Shown here piece after piece: positions 9,771-18,573 of a DNA stretch of 56,695 bases. Position 1 is the stretch's first letter, and each line of letters starts with the position of its first letter. A program made the translations under genes and the position numbers. The notes below the pieces were generated by a model. That model was not told the origin of the DNA and did not search any database. It saw only the letters and a list, made by a program, of their open reading frames with translations. This stretch comes from CAVTND01 sp963735955 (GTDB lineage: Bacteria; Pseudomonadota; Gammaproteobacteria; Burkholderiales; Burkholderiaceae_F), in the NCBI GenBank assembly GCA_963735955.1, contig CAVTND010000006.1, positions 1-56,695 of the forward strand, written 5' to 3'.

Positions 9771-11006
9771 TCAGAGGCGCTTGAAAACCAGGGTCCCGTT
9801 CGTGCCGCCGAAACCGAACGAGTTCTTCATCGCAACGTCGATTTTCATCGACCTTGCCGCGTTGGCGCAGTAGTCAAGGTCACACTGAGGGTCGGGGTTG
9901 TCGATGTTGATCGTCGGTGGCGAGATCTGGTGGTGAATCGCCAGGACCGTGAACACCGACTCGATCCCCCCCGCACCGCCCAGCAAGTGCCCGGTCATTG
10001 ACTTGGTGGAGTTGACGACCAGCCCGGCCGCATCGGCGCCGAAACTCAGCTTGATGGCCTTGGTCTCGTTGATGTCGCCAAGTGGCGTCGAAGTGCCATG
10101 CGCATTCAGGTACTGCACATCGCCGGTGCCAATTCGAGCGTGCTTCATCGCCATGACCATCGAACGGCGCGGGCCGTCGGTGTCGGGCGCCGTCATGTGA
10201 TAGGCGTCCGCACTCATGCCAAATCCGGCCAGTTCGCAGTAAATCCGGGCTCCGCGGCGTCGCGCGTGTTCGTATTCCTCGAGGATGAGCACGCCGGCGC
10301 CCTCGCCCAGAACGAAGCCGTCACGGTCGCGGTCAAACGGCCGGCTCGCCAGAGTTGGTTCCTCATTGCGCATCGACATCGCCTGCATCGAGGCGAAGCC
10401 GCCAATGCCCAGCGGACAGATCGTCGATTCCGCGCCGCCCGCAACCATCACGTCGGCGTCACCGTATTCGATCAGCCGGCCGGCGTCGCCGATGGAATGA
10501 AGGCCGGTCGAACAGGCCGTGACTATCGCGATATTGGGACCCTTGAGCCCGTACATGATCGACACATTGCCGCCGATCATGTTGATGATCGAGCCCGGAA
10601 TCATGAACGGCGAGATGCGGCGCGCGCCGCGGTTGACGAACTCGCCATGGTTATCCTCGATCATCGGCAGTCCGCCGATGCCGGAGCCGATGCTGCATCC
10701 GATGCGTTCGCGGTTGGCATCGGTCACTTCGATACCGGAGTCGCGCAGCGCTTCGACTGCAGCTGCTGTTCCGTAGTGAATGAAGGTGTCGAAGCGGCGC
10801 ACTTCCTTGGCAGGAATGATCGAAGCGGCGTCAAACCCCTTTACCTCTCCGGCGATCTTGGTGCGAAAGCTCGAAGCGTCGAATCGCGTGATCGGACCGA
10901 TGCCGCTGCGCCCGGCGACAATGCTGTCCCAGGTGGTCGGAACGTCGTTACCGACAGGGCCGATCGCCCCCAGGCCGGTAACGACCACCCGGCGTTGACC
11001 CGCCAT
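9771..11006 (-). CDS. fabF: 3-oxoacyl-ACP synthase II (KAS II)
   Basis: A condensing enzyme of about 411 residues that elongates acyl-ACP with malonyl-ACP. The catalytic Cys lies in TACSTG, the two His in NAHGTSTPLGD and STKSMTGHLLGGAGG, and the C-terminus ends NSFGFGGTNGTLVFKRL, all diagnostic of FabF. The ATG at 11006 is chosen because GGAG sits about nine bases upstream; a GTG two codons earlier is too close to it. The gene follows acpP by 16 bp in the fab operon. Confidence 0.95.
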   Translation of the reverse strand: MAGQRRVVVTGLGAIGPVGNDVPTTWDSIVAGRSGIGPITRFDASSFRTKIAGEVKGFDAASIIPAKEVRRFDTFIHYGTAAAVEALRDSGIEVTDANRERIGCSIGSGIGGLPMIEDNHGEFVNRGARRISPFMIPGSIINMIGGNVSIMYGLKGPNIAIVTACSTGLHSIGDAGRLIEYGDADVMVAGGAESTICPLGIGGFASMQAMSMRNEEPTLASRPFDRDRDGFVLGEGAGVLILEEYEHARRRGARIYCELAGFGMSADAYHMTAPDTDGPRRSMVMAMKHARIGTGDVQYLNAHGTSTPLGDINETKAIKLSFGADAAGLVVNSTKSMTGHLLGGAGGIESVFTVLAIHHQISPPTINIDNPDPQCDLDYCANAARSMKIDVAMKNSFGFGGTNGTLVFKRL

Positions 11007-11022
11007 GCGCACTTGCTCCAGG

Positions 11023-11265
11023 CTAGTCTTTCTTCAGATGCGCACTGATGTAGTCGACCGCCTGCTGAACGGTGCGAATCTTCTCGGCTTCCTCATCCGG
11101 GATCTCGCATTCGAACTCGTCCTCGAGCGCCATCACCAGCTCGACCGTATCGAGTGAGTCAGCGCCAAGGTCTTCTACAAAGGCAGATTCGATCTTGATG
11201 TCGGCCTCATTGACGCCGAGCTGCTCGGCCACAATCTTCTTGACGCGTTGTTCGATGTTTTCCAT
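11023..11265 (-). CDS. acpP: Acyl carrier protein
   Basis: An 80-residue acidic helical protein. The Ser in GADSLDTVELVMALE accepts 4'-phosphopantetheine. It carries the growing chain for FabD, FabH, FabF and FabG in this operon and donates acyl groups via PlsX. A strong Shine-Dalgarno (GGCAGGAGGAG) lies just upstream of the ATG. The 166-bp gap before fabG is the largest in the fab cluster and includes a TAGAAT hexamer on the minus strand that could be a -10 element, so acpP may have its own promoter as in other bacteria. Confidence 0.97.
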   Translation of the reverse strand: MENIEQRVKKIVAEQLGVNEADIKIESAFVEDLGADSLDTVELVMALEDEFECEIPDEEAEKIRTVQQAVDYISAHLKKD

Positions 11266-11431
11266 CCACTCCTCCTGCCTCTATATGGATATTCCGCGCT
11301 TTATGCGCATGGACTGGGCGTATGCGCGCAGTTCCGGGCCGGGCAAAAAAGCGCGCGGATTCTAACAGAGCACCCCTCTTGCTTCGCCCTTGTTTCGCCC
11401 CACGATTGGCCCATGGTCGCGGCGTTTCGAG

Positions 11432-12193
11432 TCAATTCATGTACATGCCGCCGTTGATATGCAAGGTGGCTCCGGAAATGTAGGCCGCCGCAGGCGAGGC
11501 CAGAAACACAACGGCTGCACCGATATCCTCGGCATGACCCAGACGGCCGAGAGGAATCTGTCCCAGCAGGGCCTGCGTCTGTTGCTCGTTCAGCGATCGC
11601 GTCATGTCGGTATCAATAAAACCGGGCGCCACGCTGTTGACCGTGATGTTGCGGCTGCCGAGTTCGCGCGCCAGTGCGCGCGTCATGCCGGCGACGCCCG
11701 CCTTGGCGGCCGCGTAATTGGCCTGGCCCGCATTACCGCTTGCTCCAACGACCGAAGTGATATTGATGATACGACCGTGCTTGGCCTTCATCATTCCGCG
11801 CAAAACGGCACGCGAAAGCCGAAACACGGCCGACAGGTTGGTGTCGATGACCGCATCCCAGTCATCGTCCTTCATGCGCATGGCGAGCGTATCGCGCGTG
11901 ATCCCCGCATTGTTGACCAGCACTGATAGCTTGCCGTCGCGTTTGACGATGTAGTCGACCAGCCCTTCCGTGCGCGCGCTGTCGCGCACATCGAAAACCA
12001 TGCCGTGTCCACGCGCGCCCAGCTCCGCCATGTGCGCGCTGATCGCCTGTGCGCCGGCCTCAGTGGTCGCCGTCCCGACGACGACCGCTCCGGCGCGCGC
12101 TAGCTGGTCCGCGATGGCGCGACCGATTCCGCGCGAAGCACCGGTGACCAGCACCACCTCGTCCGCCAGGCACTGTGAGTCGAACACCTTCAT
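11432..12193 (-). CDS. fabG: 3-oxoacyl-ACP reductase
   Basis: A short-chain dehydrogenase of about 253 residues that reduces 3-oxoacyl-ACP with NADPH. It has the dinucleotide loop TGASRGIGRAIA, the NNAG motif, and the catalytic Ser and YAAAKAG (YxxxK). The second ATG (12193) is chosen because GGAGGA lies seven bases upstream; the ATG at 12199 is only one base from it. The gene lies between fabD and acpP, as expected for the house-keeping FabG. Confidence 0.94.
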   Translation of the reverse strand: MKVFDSQCLADEVVLVTGASRGIGRAIADQLARAGAVVVGTATTEAGAQAISAHMAELGARGHGMVFDVRDSARTEGLVDYIVKRDGKLSVLVNNAGITRDTLAMRMKDDDWDAVIDTNLSAVFRLSRAVLRGMMKAKHGRIINITSVVGASGNAGQANYAAAKAGVAGMTRALARELGSRNITVNSVAPGFIDTDMTRSLNEQQTQALLGQIPLGRLGHAEDIGAAVVFLASPAAAYISGATLHINGGMYMN

Positions 12194-12211
12194 TTCCATT
12201 CCTCCGACGCC

Positions 12212-13144
12212 CTACTTGCCTAGCGTTTCAAGCGCCTCTTGCAGACTCGCAGGGTCGTTGATCGATAGGCTCTCTAGCGCGGGCTCGATCCGGCGAGTCA
12301 GACCCGACAGTACTTTGCCGGGTCCGCATTCGACCACGTGAGTCACGCCGCGTGCGGCCATGAACTGAATGGTCTCGACCCAGCGTACCGGAGCAGCGGC
12401 CTGCCGCGCCAGGGCATCGACGATCCGCGCCGGCTCGGTTTCGATCGCAGCGTCGACATTGTTGACGACCGGCATTTGCGGCCGACGGAGCGAAACCTGT
12501 TCCAGTGCGGCACGCAGGCGCACGCTGGCAGGCTGCATCAGCGAAGAGTGAAACGGCGCAGATACCGGAAGGTTCACGGCGCGCTTCGCTCCACGACGCT
12601 TGGCAGCCTCGCAGGCTCGCTCGACCGCCGACTTGTGTCCGGCTATCACGACCTGGGCCGGCGCATTGAAATTCACCGCCTCGACCACCTCTCCCTGCGC
12701 AGCGTCGCTGCAAGCCGCGCGAACCTCCTCATCACTTAGTCCGAGAATTGCGGCCATCCCGCCCTGCCCTAGCGGTACGGCCTCCTGCATCGCGCGCGCA
12801 CGCACGCGCACCAGCTTCACGGCATCCTCGAGGTCAAGCGCGCCCGCCACGGTAAGGGCGGTGTACTCCCCGAGACTGTGGCCAGCCACGATCTCGGGCA
12901 CCGGTCCACCTTGCGCCCGCCATGCCGCATACACCGCAGCGCCGGCGGTCAGCATCGCAGGCTGGGTGTTGACCGTAAGGTTCAGGTCCTCCACCGGCCC
13001 TTGAGCCATCAATTGCGCCAGGTTCTGGCCAAGCGCCGCGGATGCGCGCTCCAGCACGGCTTGCACGGCCGGGTCTTCGTCAAAGCTCGACAGCATGCCC
13101 AGTGTCTGCGAACCCTGGCCGGGAAATACGAACGCAATTTTCAT
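12212..13144 (-). CDS. fabD: Malonyl-CoA:ACP transacylase
   Basis: A protein of 310 residues with the FabD N-terminus FVFPGQGSQTLGML and the nucleophile elbow GHSLGEY. The C-terminal half has the acyltransferase substrate loop (APFHSSLM, catalytic His). It loads malonyl groups onto AcpP for chain elongation. It begins only three bases after the fabH stop codon and ends 18 bases before fabG, so it belongs to one transcription unit with both. Confidence 0.95.
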   Translation of the reverse strand: MKIAFVFPGQGSQTLGMLSSFDEDPAVQAVLERASAALGQNLAQLMAQGPVEDLNLTVNTQPAMLTAGAAVYAAWRAQGGPVPEIVAGHSLGEYTALTVAGALDLEDAVKLVRVRARAMQEAVPLGQGGMAAILGLSDEEVRAACSDAAQGEVVEAVNFNAPAQVVIAGHKSAVERACEAAKRRGAKRAVNLPVSAPFHSSLMQPASVRLRAALEQVSLRRPQMPVVNNVDAAIETEPARIVDALARQAAAPVRWVETIQFMAARGVTHVVECGPGKVLSGLTRRIEPALESLSINDPASLQEALETLGK

Positions 13145-13147
13145 CGT

Positions 13148-14128
13148 CTACCAGCGCAGCAGCGCCGACCCCCAGGTGAAGCCACCGCCGACCCCCTGCA
13201 GCAGCACGGTATCGCCGCTTCGAATGCGGCCATCCCGCACTGCGGCGTCGAGCGCGAGTGGCACTGAGGCTGCCGAGGTGTTGCCGTGTAAATCGACCGT
13301 CACTATGACCCTCTCGATCGGCAACTCCAGACGTTTGGCAATGGCGTTGATGATCCGGATATTGGCCTGATGCGGAATCAGCCAGTCAAGTTTCGATGGC
13401 TGCAAGCCGGCTTCCTCCAATACCTCCAGCGCCGAGGCCCCGAGCGACGTCACCGCGAGCTTGAATACGGCCTGTCCCTGCATCTTCAGGAACGGGTGCC
13501 CCTCGACGGCGCCGCTGGAAAGGCGGCCGGGTGCACACAGTATGTCTGCCTGACTACCATCCGCATGCAGGCGCGACGCGATGATGCCGGGAGTATCCGA
13601 CGCCTCCAGCACGACGGCGCCGGCGCCATCGCCAAACAGCACGCAGGTGGTCCGGTCACTCCAGTCGAGGATGCGTGAGAACAGTTCCGCGCCGATAACC
13701 AACGCGCAGCGTGCGGTACCGGAGCGAATCATCGAATCAGCGACTACAAGCGCGTAGACAAAGCCGCTGCAAACCGCTTGCACATCGAAAGCTGCGCAGC
13801 CCGTCACTCCCAGCCGCGCCTGGATCAGGCAAGCCACACTGGGAAAGATCTGATCGGGCGTGGACGTCGCCACGATGATCAGATCGACCGATCCGGCGTC
13901 CCGGTTCGCGCTTGTCAGCGCCTCCTCCGCCGCCCTCACTCCGAGGTCCACTGTGGTAACGCCGGGCTCGGCCAGGTAGCGCTGCCGGATGCCCGTGCGC
14001 GCCACGATCCATTCATCCGAAGTTTCAACTCCGTGCCGCGCAAGATCGCGGGCCAGGGCCTCATTGCTGACAACGCGCTCCGGCAGCGCAGACCCGGTGC
14101 CAACGATGCGGGACGCACGGTGACTCAT
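13148..14128 (-). CDS. fabH: 3-oxoacyl-ACP synthase III (KAS III)
   Basis: The 326-residue initiating condensing enzyme joins acetyl-CoA and malonyl-ACP. The Cys-His-Asn triad is visible in QAVCSGFVYAL, PHQANIRI and HGNTSAASVP. The N-terminal SRIVGTGSALPERVVSNE block is typical. It lies 10 bp after plsX and 3 bp before fabD, the standard order. Confidence 0.95.
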   Translation of the reverse strand: MSHRASRIVGTGSALPERVVSNEALARDLARHGVETSDEWIVARTGIRQRYLAEPGVTTVDLGVRAAEEALTSANRDAGSVDLIIVATSTPDQIFPSVACLIQARLGVTGCAAFDVQAVCSGFVYALVVADSMIRSGTARCALVIGAELFSRILDWSDRTTCVLFGDGAGAVVLEASDTPGIIASRLHADGSQADILCAPGRLSSGAVEGHPFLKMQGQAVFKLAVTSLGASALEVLEEAGLQPSKLDWLIPHQANIRIINAIAKRLELPIERVIVTVDLHGNTSAASVPLALDAAVRDGRIRSGDTVLLQGVGGGFTWGSALLRW

Positions 14129-14138
14129 GTTCGGTCCA

Positions 14139-15215
14139 TTACGGCCGGGACAGCGGAATTACCTGCGCGAATTCGCCGGCCTCGTCTCGGCCGCGCGGCG
14201 CCTCGAGCTGTCCGGCGTAGGGTCGCATCGATGCAATAGTGCGTTCCAGCACTTTATGGCGCGCTTCCTCGTATCCGCGCGACAAAGCACACTCAAACGC
14301 CAGAATGTCGGCGGAGCCGTGACTCTTGAGCACGAGGCCGCGCAAGCCAAGCAGACTTGCTCCGTTGTGGCGCCGCGGGTCGACCCGGTGCTTGAAGCGC
14401 CTCAGCACCGAAGAGGCCGCCAGCGCCGATAGGCGCGCGAGCGGATCGCGTGTGAATTCCTCGCGAATGAATCCGCCCATCATCTGCGCAAGTCCCTCGG
14501 CCGCCTTGATGGCGACATTGCCGACGAAGCCGTCGCAGATCACGACGTCGGTCGTCCCCTTGAATATGTCGTTGCCTTCGACGTTGCCCTGGAAGTTCAG
14601 CGTGCTTGCCCTCAACAATTCGCCCGCCTGCTTGACGATGTCGTTGCCCTTGATCATCTCCTCGCCGATATTGAGCAGCCCGACGGTCGGCCGTTCCTTT
14701 TCATCGACCGCCGCCACCAGGGAGGAACCGAGAACGGCAAACTGAAACAGGTGCTCGGCGCTGCAGTCGACGTTGGCGCCCAGATCGAGAACCGTCGTGA
14801 CGCCTCCTGCGCCGTTTGGAATCGTGCCGGCTATTGCCGGACGGTCGATGCCGTCGAGCGTCTTCAGGACATATCGTGAGATCGCCATCAGAGCGCCGGT
14901 ATTGCCGGCACTGACCGCCACATCGGCCCGTCCATCCTTGACCAGATTGATGGCGATGCGCATCGACGAGTCTCGTTTGCTCCTTAGCGCCGTCGCCGGG
15001 GCATCGTGCATTTCGACAATTTCGTCCGCATGAACCAGTTCGCAGCGGTTGCCGGCATTTCCGGCGCCCTTGAGTACAGCCTCGAGTTCAGACTGACGCC
15101 CGACCAGCAGAAGTTGCGCGTCAGAGTGAGCGGCGGCGAACTTCAGTGCCGCCGGCACGGTCACGGGCGGGCCGTGATCTCCGCCCATGCAATCGATTGC
15201 GATCCGTGCTGTCAT
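14139..15215 (-). CDS. plsX: Phosphate acyltransferase
   Basis: A peripheral membrane enzyme of 358 residues that converts acyl-ACP to acyl-phosphate, the donor for PlsY in phospholipid synthesis. The start ARIAIDCMGGDHGP and the later VSAGNTGALMA and NIGEE blocks are PlsX signatures. It heads the fab cluster after rpmF. The 223 bp between rpmF and plsX carries several CCGGT repeats and could hold a separate promoter. Confidence 0.95.
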   Translation of the reverse strand: MTARIAIDCMGGDHGPPVTVPAALKFAAAHSDAQLLLVGRQSELEAVLKGAGNAGNRCELVHADEIVEMHDAPATALRSKRDSSMRIAINLVKDGRADVAVSAGNTGALMAISRYVLKTLDGIDRPAIAGTIPNGAGGVTTVLDLGANVDCSAEHLFQFAVLGSSLVAAVDEKERPTVGLLNIGEEMIKGNDIVKQAGELLRASTLNFQGNVEGNDIFKGTTDVVICDGFVGNVAIKAAEGLAQMMGGFIREEFTRDPLARLSALAASSVLRRFKHRVDPRRHNGASLLGLRGLVLKSHGSADILAFECALSRGYEEARHKVLERTIASMRPYAGQLEAPRGRDEAGEFAQVIPLSRP

Positions 15216-15438
15216 GAAAAAGTGGGAAGCCGTTCAGAGCCCGACGTGGGCCCCGAGAAAATGAAGTCAGAAAGCAGATGCGGGACTGAGCCTAGCGGTC
15301 CGGACGCGACCTGCCCAGGCAGCGCAGATGCGCAGACACGAATTACCGGTCCGCGTCGCTTAAACGCCGGTCGTTGATGTACCGGTCGCAGGACTACCGG
15401 TTGTCGAACTGATGATTGCCGAAGCGGCCGACGCCTGA
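15216..15438 (-). promoter_or_regulatory. rpmF-plsX spacer with repeated CCGGT boxes
   Basis: CCGGT occurs at 15346, 15367, 15382 and 15397, three of them within the palindrome ACCGGT, with spacings of 21, 15 and 15 bases. They lie 130-190 bases upstream of the plsX start. A role as operator or as interacting hairpins is inference only; there is no T-run to support a terminator. Confidence 0.3.
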
Positions 15439-15621
15439 CTATTCGTCGCTCTTCGTAGCGACGACCTTCTTGCCCCGGTAAAAGCCGTTCGGGCTGACGT
15501 GATGACGGCGATGCACTTCGCCCGTCGATGGCTCGATCGCGGTCGGCGGATTGCTCAGGAAATCGTGCGCTCGATGCGTTCCCCGCTTCGATGCAGACTT
15601 CTTGTTTTGTTGGACAGCCAT
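15439..15621 (-). CDS. rpmF: 50S ribosomal protein L32
   Basis: A 60-residue basic protein with the L32 pattern AVQQNKKSASKRGTHRAHD at the N-terminus and HHVSPNGFYRGKKVV at the C-terminus. It is the form without the four zinc-binding Cys, normal for betaproteobacteria. The ATG at 15621 gives the family's usual N-terminus MAVQQNK; a start four codons upstream is possible but unlikely. The yceD-rpmF-plsX order is conserved widely. Confidence 0.97.
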   Translation of the reverse strand: MAVQQNKKSASKRGTHRAHDFLSNPPTAIEPSTGEVHRRHHVSPNGFYRGKKVVATKSDE

Positions 15622-15678
15622 GGACAGCCCCACTGAAATGAAGCGCGCGATTGTACTGGATGCCAGGCATCATCGGAA

Positions 15679-16218
15679 CTAGCCGTCTGATCCTGATTTG
15701 CCGGCCTTGACCCGCAAACCGGACAGCTTTGAAAAGGCGCCCACCTTGCTCCGCACTGATCCACCCGGGTCGGTACCGGTCTCTTCCCATCGGGCCCGGC
15801 ATGTCGAGTGCCGAGGTATCAATGGCAGGGAAAGAATCGCCTCGTCCTCGATCCAGGCCAGAACATCAGTCGAATGTGAAGCAACGATGGCTTCCAGCCC
15901 ATCATCGTCCAGTGCTACTTCTTCGAGTTCGGCCTCGGTGCGGACGAAACGAAAATCGACCAGTCTCTCCAGTCGCCATGCCATGTTTTCACCGCAACGC
16001 TGGCAAACGAACACGAGATCGGCCTTCAGGCCCAAGTGCGCGCCAGGCCTTCCCTGCGTATCGATCCATCCCGCGATTGAGTAATCGATTTCGCCCGCCG
16101 CATCGGCCAGGGCGCCCGCAAGACGCGCCAACTTGGCGAGCGGTACACGACCTTCCATGCGCATCCGCTTTCGAGCCAATTCGAACGTGTCGATTTGCAC
16201 GGAGTCGGCCGGCTTCAT
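15679..16218 (-). CDS. yceD: DUF177 protein (YceD), 23S rRNA accumulation factor family
   Basis: The 179-residue protein contains the conserved CQRCGE motif followed by DFRFV and an acidic stretch, and a late block IEDEAILSLPLIPRHSTC, as in DUF177. E. coli YceD is linked to 23S rRNA accumulation and lies, as here, directly upstream of rpmF. It is divergent from maf, with 59 bp between the two starts. Confidence 0.9.
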   Translation of the reverse strand: MKPADSVQIDTFELARKRMRMEGRVPLAKLARLAGALADAAGEIDYSIAGWIDTQGRPGAHLGLKADLVFVCQRCGENMAWRLERLVDFRFVRTEAELEEVALDDDGLEAIVASHSTDVLAWIEDEAILSLPLIPRHSTCRARWEETGTDPGGSVRSKVGAFSKLSGLRVKAGKSGSDG

Positions 16219-16277
16219 CGAAAGTCGTCAGAAATGAGGGCAGGTGCAAGCGTGGTCGCCGCTAAACTTCGTCCGAT

Positions 16278-16865
16278 ATGGCGGCTCGCATCGTACTCGC
16301 CTCAAGTTCGCGCTACCGCCGTGAACTGTTGTCGCGCTTGCAACTGACGTTCGAAGTGCAGGCGCCGAGTGTCGATGAAACGGCGCAATCGGGTGAACTT
16401 CCGCGCGCAACCGCACTACGGCTTGCCCAAACCAAGGCGCTCGCAGTGAGAGCGCATCATCCGGATGCGATTGTGATCGGTTCGGATCAGGTCGCCGAAC
16501 TTGACGGCGAAGCGATCGGCAAGCCCCTCACCCATGCGTCCGCACTCGAGCAACTCTTGCGCCTGCAGGGCCGGATTGCCGTGTTTCACAGTGCGCTCGC
16601 GGTTGCCGGGCCACGCGCCACTGACATTCAGACCGACTCGATTGCCACTGCAGTTCACTTCCGGTCGCTGTCGCGCGCCGCGCTCGATGCCTATCTGCGC
16701 GCCGACCAACCATACGATTGTGCCGGCGCCGCAAAGATCGAATCACTCGGTATCGCGCTGGTGGAGCGCGTGGAATCCGACGATCCGACCGCTTTGATCG
16801 GCCTGCCACTGATCCGCCTGACGGCCATGCTCGCAAGCGCGGGAATCGCCGTTCTGCCAGGCTGA
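16278..16865 (+). CDS. Maf-like nucleotide pyrophosphatase (YceF type)
   Basis: A protein of 195 residues with the Maf signature (IVLASSSRYRRELLSRL at the N-terminus, then SVDET, IGSDQVAELDGE and CAGAAKIESLGI). Members of the YceF branch hydrolyse modified nucleotides such as 7-methyl-GTP, preventing their incorporation into RNA. The position next to yceD-rpmF favours YceF over the YhdE branch. It is followed after three bases by the methyltransferase gene, so the two are probably co-transcribed. Confidence 0.9.
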   Translation: MAARIVLASSSRYRRELLSRLQLTFEVQAPSVDETAQSGELPRATALRLAQTKALAVRAHHPDAIVIGSDQVAELDGEAIGKPLTHASALEQLLRLQGRIAVFHSALAVAGPRATDIQTDSIATAVHFRSLSRAALDAYLRADQPYDCAGAAKIESLGIALVERVESDDPTALIGLPLIRLTAMLASAGIAVLPG

Positions 16866-16868
16866 ACC

Positions 16869-17570
16869 GTGTCTGCCACCCTGTATCTGCTTCCGACACC
16901 GATCGCCGAGGCCGAACTCGGCCTGACAGCCGAGGCCCGGGCGCTCGCCTGCCGACTCGACTATTTTCTCGCCGAGAACGCCAAGAGTGCGCGTGCATTT
17001 CTCCGTCGGATCGGCCATCCGCGCCCGTTGCGAGACCTAACTGTCGTCGAGATCGGTCACATGCCCGATCCTGCCTTGATTCCATCCTGGCTTGACCCGA
17101 TCGCGGGCGGACGCGAGGGCGCGATCGTCGCCGAGGCCGGGTGTCCGGCGATTGCGGATCCAGGCGCAGCATTGGTTGCGGTGGCTCATTCACGCGGCAT
17201 CCGCGTGCGGCCCCTGGTCGGGCCATCGTCGATTCTGCTGGCACTGATGGCATCTGGCTTGAACGGACAGCAGTTTCGATTCCATGGCTACCTGCCAATC
17301 CCGGCCGCCGAGCGGGCAGCGGCTCTCGCGGCACTTGAACGCGAATCAAGACGCGGCGAAACGCAGGTCTTCATCGAGACTCCCTATCGAGGGGCGGCCA
17401 TGTTCGATGCCGTGCTTGCGAGCTGTGCTGCGAAGACTCGGCTCGCGGTGGCGATTGATCTGACCGGTGCGGGTGAGTTCACTGCCAGTCGCAGTGTCGA
17501 GCACTGGCGCGTTGCGGAACGCCCGCCCTTCGACAAGCGCCCGGCCGTTTTCTGCCTGCTGGCGAGTTAG
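16869..17570 (+). CDS. SAM-dependent methyltransferase, RsmI/tetrapyrrole methylase family
   Basis: A protein of 233 residues. The start LYLLPTPIAE, the glycine-containing VAEAGCPAIADPGA and PLVGPSSILLALMASG are hallmark blocks of the tetrapyrrole (corrin/porphyrin) methylase fold used by RsmI for 16S rRNA 2'-O-methylation. It is shorter and more divergent than RsmI, the variant usually seen beside maf in betaproteobacteria, so the substrate is uncertain. GTG start at 16869. Its stop overlaps the Rieske gene stop on the other strand by four bases. Confidence 0.85.
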   Translation: MSATLYLLPTPIAEAELGLTAEARALACRLDYFLAENAKSARAFLRRIGHPRPLRDLTVVEIGHMPDPALIPSWLDPIAGGREGAIVAEAGCPAIADPGAALVAVAHSRGIRVRPLVGPSSILLALMASGLNGQQFRFHGYLPIPAAERAAALAALERESRRGETQVFIETPYRGAAMFDAVLASCAAKTRLAVAIDLTGAGEFTASRSVEHWRVAERPPFDKRPAVFCLLAS

Positions 17571-17929
17571 GACCTGACAAGCTTTACGTAGACACGGCCG
17601 TCGTGTTCGCGCAGGTCAAGCTTGCGCAGGTTGCCGTGGCCGACGCAGGCACCGCCTCGGCATTGGCCCGTGGCTGGGTCGTACAAGGCGCCGTGGGTAG
17701 CGCAAATCAGAAATTCGCCGTCGGGCTCGAAAAAGTCGCCCGGTTGCCAGTCCAGTTCCATCGCCACATGGGCACACCGGTTCAGGTAGCCGACTGCCTT
17801 GCCTAGATGGCGGACCGCAAAGGCCGGTACCCGTTCGCTTCGATCGCTGATCTCGAAGCGCACGCCGTGGCCGCCATCAACCAGATCGGCCGAGGCGCAG
17901 ATCTCGATCAGCGATTCGCCTGTAACCAC
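17567..17929 (-). CDS. Rieske [2Fe-2S] domain protein
   Basis: A 120-residue single-domain protein. The two cluster-binding motifs are visible as NRCAHVAMELDW (C-x-H) and ICATHGALYDP (C-x-x-H). It is a soluble ferredoxin-like Rieske protein with no membrane helix, so not the bc1 subunit. GTG start at 17929, which overlaps the end of the HAD gene by 22 bases, suggesting coupled translation. The partner enzyme is not known. Confidence 0.88.
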   Translation of the reverse strand: MVTGESLIEICASADLVDGGHGVRFEISDRSERVPAFAVRHLGKAVGYLNRCAHVAMELDWQPGDFFEPDGEFLICATHGALYDPATGQCRGGACVGHGNLRKLDLREHDGRVYVKLVRS

Positions 17930-18564
17930 GCGCGAAGCTCCTTCGGAGTAGACAGCAGAGCGCGCGGCGAACGCTCTGCAAGCTGCGCACGCGGGTGGGC
18001 GCCATAGGTGACACCGACCCCATCCGCGCCGGCCGCGTGCGCCATATCGAGATCGTGGGTTGTGTCGCCGATCATCAGCATCCCGCCCGGCGCAACGGCA
18101 AGTTCGTTGCTGAGTTCAAGCAGCATCGCCGGATGCGGTTTCGGGTGAGTTTCATCAGCACAGCGCGAGGCATGGAACAGCGGCCCGAGACCGGTCGCAC
18201 CAAATGCGCGATCGAGACCACGCCGGCTCTTGCCAGTGGCCACCGCGAGCTTCAAGTCGGCCGCCAGGAGTTCGTCGAGCAGCTCGCGCATCCCTTCGAA
18301 CAGCACGATGTCGTTTTCGCCGGCGAGATAGTGATGTCGATAACGCGCCGCAAATTCCGGGGCGCGCTCCGGATTCAGGTCAGGCACCGCACGCGCCAGC
18401 GCATCGACCAGCCCGAGGCCGATCACATGACTGGCCTGGGCAAAACTCGGGACGACGAGATCAAGGTCTGCCGCCGCCTTCTGGATCGACACCGCGATCA
18501 TGGCGGTCGAATCCACCACGGTACCGTCCCAGTCAAATACCACCAGCTCGTAACGACGGCGCAT
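17908..18564 (-). CDS. HAD family hydrolase (phosphoglycolate phosphatase-like)
   Basis: The 218-residue protein has HAD motif I FDWDGTVVDS, motif II VATGKS, a motif III Lys in the KPHPAMLL block, and motif IV IGDTTHDLDMAHAAG, with a helical cap between I and II. This is subfamily IA, the Gph/phosphatase type. It lies nine bases after the rluC stop and overlaps the Rieske gene, a conserved trio in betaproteobacteria. The natural substrate is unknown; it may clear a small phosphoester. Confidence 0.88.
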   Translation of the reverse strand: MRRRYELVVFDWDGTVVDSTAMIAVSIQKAAADLDLVVPSFAQASHVIGLGLVDALARAVPDLNPERAPEFAARYRHHYLAGENDIVLFEGMRELLDELLAADLKLAVATGKSRRGLDRAFGATGLGPLFHASRCADETHPKPHPAMLLELSNELAVAPGGMLMIGDTTHDLDMAHAAGADGVGVTYGAHPRAQLAERSPRALLSTPKELRAWLQANR

Positions 18565-18573
18565 CGGTGTGAG

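Noticed and set aside
15212..15802. 196-codon frame across rpmF and yceD
   Set aside because: It overlaps two clearly conserved genes and lacks any family motif.
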